A stretch of 64,000 bases of DNA. Source: Immersiella caudata. Lineage: Eukaryota; Ascomycota; Sordariomycetes; Sordariales; Lasiosphaeriaceae. Position 1 is the first letter of the stretch. The number at the start of each line of letters is the position of its first letter. Below the pieces are notes generated by a model that did not search any database, was not told the origin of the DNA, and saw nothing but the letters and a program-made list of their open reading frames with translations. Location: positions 186,001-250,000 of the forward strand of contig JAULSU010000002.1 in the NCBI GenBank assembly GCA_030512335.1, written 5' to 3'. Positions 37,291-46,192 of the stretch are shown here, in pieces. A program made the position numbers and the translations under genes.

Positions 37291-38674
37291 ATGAGATACC
37301 GCAATCTTGGGTTGCTATCATGTCTGGTCTGGCAGACGACAGCATGGAAACATGCCAGCGAGTCGCAGCTCCAGGCGGCCCTCGATGAGAGCGGATACAC
37401 ACTAGTAGCTTGTAAGTCTCACCTCACCTTCAAAACATCAAGTTCTAACCATATTTTCAGTTATCCTCGTACGGTTCCCTCTCCCCAACCCATCTTCCCT
37501 CAGTGACTAACATCTTAACCCTCCACACAGCCAGACCAGTAAGCCCTCCCCTTTTCCTATGAGAACCCTGCTAACTCCCTCTCAGAAACGAATCCAAAAC
37601 CCTTGAAAGAGAATGGACAACCCTCCAAGAAACCGCCGACGACCCCAACATCCTCTCCTTTGACTGCGCCGCCCACCCCGCCAAGTGTTCCTCCCTTGAG
37701 ATCTCCTCGTTCCCTGCCATCCGCGTTTACCACCGCGACGGCCGCATCAATCGGTACCGCGGCGAGCGAAAGCATCGGGAGTACGCCCTCTTTTCCCTCC
37801 CCTCCCTCTCCCCTCCTAATATCAAAGTCCTAATAGGTTACCAGAATCCACCCCTTCCTCCTCCGCTCCCTCCGCCCCCCCATCCTCGAACTCCCCTTCC
37901 ACCCCTCCCTCACAAAACTAGACGACAGTGTCATCATCGCGCAGGTCCATCCGCAAGACTGGAAGTTGTATGATGACCTTTATGATTTAGCGAGGGAGTA
38001 TAGGGACAGAATGAGTTTTGTGATGTCGGCGCCCGAGGAGGGGGCGACAAGGTCGGTTGTTGTCTGCTATCGGAATCGAGATGGGGAGGACGGGGACGGG
38101 GAGGGTATGGATGGGCAGGGGCAAAATGGGGAGGGGGAGGGAGAAGAAAAGGAGCTGGAGGGGTTTGTGAAGGGGTGTATGGAGAGGAGGGTGGTGGAGC
38201 TGAAGAGGGGAATTTGGGAGGGGTTGAGGGAGGTAAGTGATTCAATAGCAAAGGAAAAGGAATGGAAAGAGCTGACGTGATGAATAGGGAGGAAGACAAA
38301 TTCTGCACTTTGTTGCCACCGACGACGACGAAAAGGAGAGATATCGCAAGGAGGTCCGGGATGTGGTGGGACGGTACAAGGGCCAAGTCAAGTTCGTGGT
38401 CACGGATCCGACTGCGGACTTGGGAGATTTGCCTGTTGTATCGGGCGGAGAAGAACCAAGACTGGTCCTGGAGGACACACGGACAGGGGAGCTGCGGAGG
38501 TGCAAGGAGAGCAGCGCCAAGATCACCGGGGAGACTGTTGAGTCGTTTTTGAAGGAAGCACACCCTGAATGGACAGCTGAAGGGCTGGAGAAGGCGTCTG
38601 AGGGCAAGGAGAAAGTCAAGACGGGGGAGAAGAAAGCGGAGGAGACACCTCGGATGTCCCACGAAGAGCTTTAG
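37291..38674 (+). CDS. Redox-inactive PDI-like ER protein ending HEEL
   Basis: Six-exon model: 37291-37411, 37461-37468, 37531-37538, 37586-37780, 37845-38232 and 38288-38674, 368 residues. Exons 2 and 3 are only 8 nt each. Every intron has GT-AG ends and three have a clear CTAAC branch; frame is kept throughout, giving LVAFILPDQNESKTLEREW. An N-terminal signal peptide (about 1-19) leads into a thioredoxin fold with the cis-proline segment SSFPAIRVYHRDG. The place of the usual CxxC is occupied by ILPDQN, so no active-site cysteines. PDI b-type domains follow (LELPFHPSLTKLDDSVIIAQ, FVVTDP). The protein ends SHEEL, a plausible HDEL-type ER retrieval signal. Likely an ER-luminal chaperone or binding PDI rather than an oxidoreductase. 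Confidence 0.72.
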
Positions 38675-38718
38675 CTCCTATTTCATTGATGTTGCACCAT
38701 TCCTTTCCCTTGAGAACG
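38654..38718. repeat. Copy A of a diverged ~65-bp duplication
   Basis: About three quarters identical to 39591-39655 in the same orientation. It spans the last codons of the PDI-like gene and the 3' end of the opposite-strand membrane protein gene. Shared core: GAGCTTTAGCTCC, then diverged sequence ending GAACGAG/GGACGAG. Differences are mostly transitions. Confidence 0.7.
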
Positions 38719-39462
38719 AGGAGTCGCTTTGCTTACCTCCTCTGAATCTGCTCGGCTAGGATCAAGCCTCGCGAGCGTTGACAGCAATGCAGACTTTACT
38801 TCGCGCAACTCACTACATATTTCAGCGCTGTTAGTACCCACTGCAGGCTTCTCATGACAAGGAGGCACTTGCATATGAAGCAGCAACGTTTGTTGATGCA
38901 TGATCCGCGATCGAAGCATGTCCCGCTGCTGGGTCTTCGTCATGACCTCTTCCCGAACGCCGTACCACCGCAACAATGTAGGCGTGATACCAACGCTGAG
39001 CCGTAAAACCAATTTGATAGACGCCCATACCAACGACGCCAGCGAGCCCAGCACAAGAAAGTCTACAACCTTCAAGTATCGGTGCAACGGCTCTCCAGTC
39101 GCATATTGGGTGGGCTGTGGGATTCTGTCGCTTTGTTCGGGCACCTCAGCCGTAATTGCGTCAGATGTCGGATAGCCTGCTACCGCGGCACATTCCTTCC
39201 AAATATCCATGTCGATTTTGAGCAAATCCTGGATGGACTTTTTGATTCTCTCTGCCTCGTGGCGCTCATCGCCAGGCAACAAAGCATGTTGCATCGACTT
39301 TGTCTCTTCGAAACTAAGGGCAGCACCCTCGAGAGTGCTGGATATCTCGTTTCGTCCGTTTTGTAATATCTGGTACCGAACATATACAAATGCCGTGACT
39401 GCCGAGATGAAGGTGAGGATTCCGGCCGTGCTGGCCGTGATGGAAAGCGGGCTGTCACCCAT
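38683..39462 (-). CDS. Uncharacterised fungal membrane protein
   Basis: Single frame of 259 residues from the ATG at 39462-39460; the frame is open a little further but only with TTG. The N-terminus has a membrane segment (ASTAGILTFISAVTAFVYV), and a second long hydrophobic segment lies near 125-160 (VVDFLVLGSLASLVWASIKLVLRL). Helical charged stretches lie between and after them. The start loosely resembles the N-terminal helix found in fungal STAND or azaphilone-cluster-L-type proteins, but I cannot assign it. The 3' end overlaps a duplicated segment that also forms the end of the next minus-strand gene. A possible donor (GTAAGC) near 38738 leaves the true C-terminus uncertain. Confidence 0.5.
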   Translation of the reverse strand: MGDSPLSITASTAGILTFISAVTAFVYVRYQILQNGRNEISSTLEGAALSFEETKSMQHALLPGDERHEAERIKKSIQDLLKIDMDIWKECAAVAGYPTSDAITAEVPEQSDRIPQPTQYATGEPLHRYLKVVDFLVLGSLASLVWASIKLVLRLSVGITPTLLRWYGVREEVMTKTQQRDMLRSRIMHQQTLLLHMQVPPCHEKPAVGTNSAEICSELREVKSALLSTLARLDPSRADSEEVSKATPRSQGKGMVQHQ

Positions 39463-39590
39463 AGGTAGAAGCTTTACCAGGAATAAATAGTAAAGGCGCA
39501 ACTCTGTCGAGGACAATTTGGCCGACCATGCCTCATCTTATTTGCCGTGATACATGCATGCGTGGCGCTGAATCATCGCAAATGCAGCTT

Positions 39591-39655
39591 GTCCCAACAG
39601 GAGCTTTAGCTCCCATTTTGCTGACAATACACTATTCCGTTCCCCTGAGGACGAG
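39591..39655. repeat. Copy B of a diverged ~65-bp duplication
   Basis: Partner of 38654-38718. On the + strand it could encode SQQEL-stop where copy A encodes SHEEL-stop. On the - strand it forms the last codons and 3' flank of the small secreted protein gene. Confidence 0.7.
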
Positions 39656-40188
39656 ATCAGCCACCGGACAATTCACATCCCGTTGGCTGTAGACCTCCCC
39701 GAGGACCCAGTTCTCGTTCACCGTCGTCTTGTCAGTGCAAGTCAATGTAATATTAATCGACCCAGCGACAAGAACTTTCTCTTCTCTATCCTCGATAGCA
39801 TCAGTCTCGAATTCTCTCCAAACACACACACAAAGAAAAAGAAGAAAAAAACTCACCCAACAACAACCCACCCTTCCACATCCAACTGCCCTGTCCGCTT
39901 GTTAAACCTGAAATTGGCAGCCGCCCCTAGCGGCGCCTCATCCGGTGGCGTGCAAGCAAAGGCCGGTATCTCTCCGTAAAAGTCAAACATGCGGTTATTC
40001 TGGGCTTTGCAAGGTGTCGCATACGACACCAGATCGTTGGTCAAGTTGAAGTCGACAATCCCCCACGAGTTTTGATGGGCGGGTGTGGTGAAGGTGTAGG
40101 ACTCGTGGTAGTCAAAGAGGGGGATCTTCCATTGGAGGGTGGTGGCTGTCGCCAGGCCGACGCTGAAGAGGATGAATATTTTTTTCAT
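39632..40188 (-). CDS. Small secreted protein, AA1-like
   Basis: Two exons, 40188-39857 and 39785-39632, 161 residues. The intron (39786-39856, GTGAGT to GATAG) joins phase 2 and yields VVVGEEKVLVAGSINITLTC. The signal peptide is MKKIFILFSVGLATA. The mature protein is short, beta-strand-like, with four cysteines (SYATPC, AFAC, TLTC, DVNC). This layout resembles AA1-like (Alt a 1-type) secreted proteins, many of which are effector candidates in plant-associated fungi. The family call is tentative; secretion is well supported. Confidence 0.7.
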
Positions 40189-41276
40189 GGTCGTGGAGCT
40201 TAGTTTCAGTGATGCATCATCGTGGAGATCAAAGAGGGGGGGGGGAAGCTTCCAATCTTTGGATGAGGCGCACAAAGCTTGTTTTGAGCGATTGCAGAGA
40301 GTCGCGTCTGCAATTAACCGTCACCCGCGTGCATAGGGCAGCATCATCTCGTATTAATTATAGAGGGTAAATAAGTTTCCAGATCGAAGCATGGGATTCC
40401 TGGTGTTCTGCTCGCTAAGACACGCCCGGCATATCTCCAATTTTCTGCAGCTCGATAGGTATTGATGCGAGTCGACAGGATGGAAGATGATCCAGACCCA
40501 GTGTCGCTGGCCCGGAGCAAGCCAACGATTGCAAACCTGGGAAGGCGCCAAGGAGTTTTGGTTTTGGGAGGGAACAGACAGACAAAAAAAAAAGCGTCTT
40601 TTTGTGCGGACAAGTTTGTGACCAGAAGTGTTGTCCTCACAGGGATCAGACGAGGAGACGTAAGTCCTAAAGTCCTGAGGTTGGTCATGGTCGCGCCCAA
40701 GTGTGCGAGAGGGAGCCAATGGACTGTACGCGCCCCGGCAGTTTTGACGCGCCGGGACCGTGCTCCACCCCGGCCAGCGGGAAATTCCAGCGGGGAAGGC
40801 ACCCCCACGACAGAAACCCTGCAAGGCTTTCAGGCAGGCTTCCGGTGCGAGCGGTCCTCTCCATCGCCAGGAATCAGGTTCAACCCCGGGATGTGATGCG
40901 CGCTATCGATGATCTCAAACAGTCTTGGCGCGACGAGAGGACTCTGGGTAGCTCAGCGGCTGCAGAGCGACGTTGAGAGCGCCGCTGGCGAATCTCAAGA
41001 CTCCAAACTCGCGAGTGCGAACTAGGCAAGCCACCATGCGCACCCCGAGCGCCACGGTTGCTAGCCCGAAGGCAGCCACCGCCATCACACCCGGCTCCGG
41101 ACCCGCCCCGGTCGCCGTATGAGTCCTACCACATAATGAACCGTGTCCTGTCTGGAGGCATCCAACGTCAACACGGGCCTTGCCTGGGAAGGTATTTATT
41201 CCCCTCTCAGAATGTTTTCAGTTCGGGAGATATTAACTTCTTTTTTCGCTCGTGACCCTTTGTTTTGGCTGGGTTC
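40189..41276. other. Divergent promoter region
   Basis: About 1.1 kb between the small secreted protein gene and the AAA ATPase gene. No supported gene. A tRNA B-box-like string (GGTTCAACCCC near 40877) has no matching A box in the right place. Confidence 0.5.
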
Positions 41277-43692
41277 ATGACCGTCCACTTTGACCCCTCT
41301 CTTAGTTCCAGCAGCTCCGAGGATATCCCCCAACCAACCCACCGCTGCATCTACGACATCCAACCACACCAAGTCCGCCCCACCATCCTCGGAATGCCTC
41401 TTCTTCGCCGCGACGAGGTGTCGGAAAAGCTGTGGAAATGGCGCTACAAGATCCAACACATCGGCCAGAGCGGCGACAAGGGCATCGACGACTTCTCCTC
41501 GGCCGATGACAGCATCGCCGACGAGAAAGCCGCCGCGGCCACTAACTCTACCGTTCCCAAAAAAGGCGACGAACTCGGCTCCTCCCTCACCGTCAAAACC
41601 TTTTACGAAGGGCCCCTCTCCCGCGACGGCGCCTATGACTGGGTCGACTACCCCCCAAAGCAACTCTCCAAATCCGCCGCCAAAGCCCAAGACCGCGTCG
41701 CCATCAAAGTCTTCAAGATCAAAGACTCTGACAAACCCACCATCTCCGGCCGCTACTCCCTCCGCTACCACATGATCCAAGTCCAAAACGCCCCTCTCAT
41801 CACCGCCCTCACCACCATCCTCGCCGCGCACTCCATTCACCTCGACACCACCGAGATCCAAAACTTCCAACATCCATTTCGCGACTTGTACTTTGCCCAC
41901 CCGGACATCTCCGCCTTTCTCAAATCAACCCCTACAACATCCCCCGCATACTCCCCCCTCCTCCTCTTCACCAAACTCCTCGATGACATCTTTTCCGAAA
42001 CCCGCTCAAAGCTCCGCCACCTCCGCGCCAACAACCTCGTCAGTTACAAACTCGCCTGGGCATTCTTCCCCAAGGGCACAACCGTCATTTCCTGGGGAAA
42101 CAACTGCGAACTCCTCTGCAAAGTCGAGGACGCAGAGTATAAACCCATTGGTATGAGTACCTCCGTTCTCTCCATCCGCGGAAAGGTATTACGTTTCAAC
42201 GGAGCTGGATTCCAGTGGGAGGATTACGAAATCGAAATCCCGCAGTTTGGTGGGAATATACCCATCACGAAGATGCCGGCGTACCCGTTGGAGTTTTATG
42301 AAGGCAGGGAGGATGTGGTGAGACGGTTGACGGAGAGGGGGAGGAAAGTGTTGGGGTTGCAAGGGTTGACGTATCTGAACTATAGCGGCGTGGCGTTGCA
42401 TCAGGAGGCGAAGTGCATGCAGAAGCATAATGTCGATGGGAGGGTGTTGGTGGATGTGGTGGGGTATAATAAGCATCATCTTGCGCAGGGGGTTAGGGAG
42501 GGGATGGATCCGGTGACGAGGGAGGCGGTGGTTGTTGTGGGCGGGGAGGTTTCTACCTCGGGAGGGGCCTCAGGGGGGAAGGTGAATTCGGGAGGGACGG
42601 TGAACCCTTCGGAGCCACACGGGAGGGAGACGAAAACGACAAAGCTGAAGAGGCTGAGCAAGGAGCAGCAGGAGAAGAACGAAAAGGCGATGATGGTGCT
42701 CGAGGACAAGGAGCCGCATTTGATGTTTATGCTGCCGCTGATTGAGGGGTACGCGCTGAAGAATAAGCTGTGGGTGTCGTTTTACGTTGAGGATTTGCGG
42801 GAGATGGTGTGGAATGATGAGGCGTATGAGCATTTGGTGTATGATGAGCAGCAGAAGGATTTGGTCATGTCGTTTGTGGAGAACCACGGGGCGGCGGCGG
42901 AGAGGAGGAAGCAGAGTACTGTGTTGAGAGATGTTATTGCTGGGAAGGGTGAGTTTTCTTTTCTCTTTTTTTTTTTTTTTGGTCACTGTTTTGGTCTGAG
43001 TGATGCTGATATTTGTAGGTGAGGGCTTGATCCTCCTCCTGTCTGGTCCCCCAGGCACAGGCAAAACCCTCATGGCCGAGGCCGTCGCGGACCGCACGCA
43101 CCGTCCGCTCTTCTACCTCCAAGCTGAAGACTTGGGTATCAACGCGGCCGTGCTCGGTGCCAACATCAAAAAGGTCTTTGAGATGGCCACCGAGTGGGAC
43201 GCCGTCATCCTCCTCGACGAAGCCGACGTCTTCATGGCCGAGCGCCACCCGCAGGATATCGCCCGCAACGAGCTGGTCTCCATCTTCCTTCGCGAGTTGG
43301 AGTACTACCGGGGTGTCATCTTCCTGACGACCAATCTCTACTCAACCATTGACTCGGCCTTCCGAAGCAGAGTCAGTCTGCATCTCCTCTTCAACAGCCT
43401 CACCCCCGAAGCGCGACAGCTCGTGTGGCGCAAGTTCCTGAACCGGCTGCCTACCAATGAGAAGAGCGTAGAGGAAGAGAGGGTGGATCTCTCAGATGAG
43501 GACTTGAAGGAACTTGCGGGGTGGCAGTTGAATGGAAGGGAGATCAAGACGGCGGTGAAGATGACAAAGAGTTGGTGCGAGCACAAGAGGTATGAGATGA
43601 CGCTGGCGAGGTTGGAGAATGGCATCAAGGTGACGAGTCCGCATGCTTCGAAGAGCGGGGCGGCGACGGATACGTCGTTGTATGATGAGTAG
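41277..43692 (+). CDS. AAA ATPase, fungal DUF7025-like type
   Basis: Two exons, 41277-42948 and 43019-43692, 781 residues. The intron (42949-43018, GTGAGT to TTGTAG) contains a T17-like run and lies just ahead of the P-loop, joining AGKG to EGLILLLSGPPGTGKT. The N-terminal half (1-530) is a divergent domain with few landmarks: PLLFTKLLDDIFSETRSKLRHL and RGKVLRFNGAGFQWEDYEIEI, like the DUF7025 module paired with this AAA type. The ATPase has Walker A GPPGTGKT, Walker B VILLDEADVF, sensor region FLTTNLYSTIDSAFRSR and a helical lid. Such proteins are common and expanded in filamentous fungi, with no established function. Codons switch from strongly C-ending to G-rich part way through the first exon. 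An upstream exon cannot be excluded. Confidence 0.8.
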
Positions 43693-44372
43693 TAGAGGGG
43701 TGGGGATGTTTCGTTTGTGTGGAGTTGGGTTTGGATACTTTGTTGGGCGAGGATACGGCGATGAAAATACATAACAGTTTTATTTACAGTTTGGAGATAC
43801 CAGTTGGTTAGTATTTTAGCTTGGAATCTCAGTTGAGAGTCTTGTTTCACTGCTCGAAGTCTCATTGAGAGGTTGTCAACAGAAAAGGGGCGGCCAAGGA
43901 TGACAAAGCACGGGAAGGATTCAGGCCCCTTTCTCTTTGTGTCTAAGCGTCCCGGACTTCCACCCCGGTGTTCCCTCGAACTACGGGATTGAACAATCGC
44001 GCAATGAAGAAAGAAATCGAACAAGACATTCCCAATTGCGTTGTATCCAAGTCTTGTTATGACCAGCAGAAAGCAGAGGCAAAAAAATTTGTATTTCAGT
44101 TTTGAACCAATAAAACCCCGTTTTCTCCGCGCCGTGTAACCCGCACCGCCTCCATACCACCGCATCGCGAAACACGGGCACAGACTAACCCGACTCGGCC
44201 ATGTGTCCCGAAAGCCGTCAATGGTACGGATCGCAGCCCCTGTCATCAGCTGAGCTTACGGTTTGTGCAATTTCCCTTTTCCAGGCAGACATTTCACTTC
44301 AACTCTTCATTCATCTTCAAATCAATCCAGAAGAGAGTATTTGGCGATGCATTCAATTGAATCCGAGGGAAA
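43693..44372. other. Intergenic
   Basis: 680 nt of 3' flank of the AAA gene and 5' flank of the membrane protein gene. The long minus-strand frame here (43338-44246) is a shadow overlapping the ATPase. Confidence 0.55.
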
Positions 44373-45451
44373 ATGAACTTTCGCGGGTATACCTCCGACC
44401 CGGTCATCCACGCCGCCGATCTCGCCGGGGCCGTGCCGCCGGAGCTGAGCCTGACGTGGTTGGGCGAGTCGCAGGATCGGCGCGTTCTGATCGGAATTGC
44501 GACAACGACTGTGGTCGCTTCGCTGGTTGTAGGATGCAGAGTTGCGTCGGTTTTTTTGGTGCAGAGGCGGGTTGCGCATGATGATCGGCTTGCGGTGTTG
44601 GCACTGGTATGTTCCCTTCGCTCCGACTTGTGGGGGGGGGGGGGTTGTGCTGATGAGGTAGGGACTGTTGCTGTTGCATACACTCCTTTCTGGAAGACTT
44701 ATTACGCTAGGGTCGACACGACATGTAGAGTATCTCCAATATGTCATGCCGAACTCCACGCTATCTCACACAGCGGCACTTAAACACGCAGCTCAGCTTG
44801 TGCAAATGGCATCCTTGTTACTGGCAAGACTTGCCGGCCTGGCGCATTTTTACGACATCTGCGCTTCTTCTTCTTTCAGCTCTATTTCAGAGAGCAACAG
44901 CGGCAAAGAAAGCGGGACCGGGGGTCTCCTTCGGGCGATAAGGCTCATCGCTGGGGGCATCATCTTCGGAAGTTTGATTCAGGGGTTGAGGACATTTTCC
45001 CCCGAGGGGGGCCTTACGGGTGTGGATCTTGGGGATGGGGTGTTCAACGCCGGGGTATCATTATTGTGTGGGGGTTTGGTATTCGCGATTCCATTGGGGT
45101 TGGTTTGGCTTGGTGGATTCGGTGGTCGGATGCAGGGGCAAAAAGCGGATGGATTTAAGGGGGTGTTGATGATGGGTGCTTTGTGAGTTTTTCTTTTTCT
45201 TTCCATCATGATGCTGCCGGTAACTAATGCCAACGGTATACAGAACAACGGGTATCTCCTTATTACGACTAAGTCTAGCAAGACAGAACGCAGTCTCCCT
45301 CGACCCGTCATGGGAGTACGGTCCCGCACTGGCCGTTCAGGGGGCTGAAGTGGGGATGACGCTTATTGCGATATCGCTTCCAGGAGTGGGCCCATTGTGG
45401 GATGGGTGGATGCGAGGGAGGAAACGAGGGAAGCGGTTTGGGAGGGAGTGA
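44373..45451 (+). CDS. Polytopic membrane protein, possibly rhodopsin-like fungal family
   Basis: Proposed exons 44373-44606, 44731-45182 and 45244-45451, 297 residues. The last intron (45183-45243, GTGAGT to TACAG) is clear. The first (44607-44730, GTATGT to TAGAG) is less certain: other acceptors such as 44710 would break the frame, and it contains a G13 run. Visible membrane segments: VLIGIATTTVVASLVVG, the region around ALKHAAQLVQMASLLLARLAG, IRLIAGGIIFGSLIQGL and VSLLCGGLVFAIPLGLVWL. A charged RRVAHDDRL follows the first segment, as in fungal rhodopsin-domain membrane proteins. The family is not secure. Confidence 0.5.
44632..44644. repeat. G13 homopolymer inside a predicted intron
   Basis: Uninterrupted run of 13 G within the first intron of the polytopic membrane protein gene. 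Confidence 0.9.
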
Positions 45452-46020
45452 TGGTATTGGGGATGGATTGGGTTGAGAATGTGATTCCGCCGGCGTTTAT
45501 GTGAAATGATGTGTTTATGACAGATTTTGGTTGACAGTGCTGCACCCCTCCTTTGTGCTCGGGCGGTTCAAGAAGAAGGCGAGGAAGTCGAGTAATACCT
45601 GGTACGCTGTTACTGTCTGCGGGTATGGAGGTGGTGGGGGTGTTGGTTTCTCACAACAAGAAGTCAATCGAATCAGGACTGCAGACCAGAACTTGTATCC
45701 TATCTATTAGGACAAAGTCTTGGCGTAACTGTCAGACACACCGAGCACCACACGCATCGAGTCCACGTCTTCAATCCTCGCTTACCACCCTGTGACACCT
45801 CGAGTGACGTTTGGTGACGCGCATGGCGGGGCAGATGGGTACATAAGGCCACGACTTGACGGGAGCACATCCGATACAAGAAAAAAAGATGTAATTTGCC
45901 TGAGATACTGGAGAGAAAATAGCATTCCAATTGATAAGCAGGAAGTGGAGCCGAAGGACCAAACAGGAAGAATCTCCTCTGTCTCCATTTCATTCTTTAT
46001 GGCCTCTTGGTAGTTCCAGG

Positions 46021-46022
<2 letters not shown>

Positions 46023-46074
<52 letters not shown>
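46023..46074. repeat. (GT)26 microsatellite
   Basis: Twenty-six perfect GT units in the convergent spacer. Confidence 0.97.
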
Positions 46075-46075
<1 letters not shown>

Positions 46076-46154
46076 GTGTCAGGTCAATTGTTCCATACAC
46101 CCTTTTCATCTGCTTCCCGCTGCTACAATCTGAATAGGAAGAAGAGGGGGAGAG

Positions 46155-46186
46155 AAAAAAAGAAAAAGAAAAAGAAAAAGAAAAAA
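46155..46186. repeat. (AAAAAG)n repeat
   Basis: About five units of A5-6G seven bases past the dynamin-like gene stop codon. Confidence 0.9.
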
Positions 46187-46192
46187 CTCATT

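Larger units (their letters stand above)
45452..46192. other. Intergenic between convergent genes, microsatellite-rich
   Basis: About 740 nt containing a long GT repeat and an AAAAAG repeat close to the stop codon of the dynamin-like gene. No supported gene. Confidence 0.6.

Noticed and set aside
40866..40960. tRNA-like A-box and B-box strings
   Set aside because: The B-box-like GGTTCAACCCC lies upstream of the A-box-like segment, so no cloverleaf can form.
43338..44246. 302-codon minus-strand frame opposite the AAA ATPase
   Set aside because: Shadow of the ATPase coding strand, extending into its 3' flank; no family signature.
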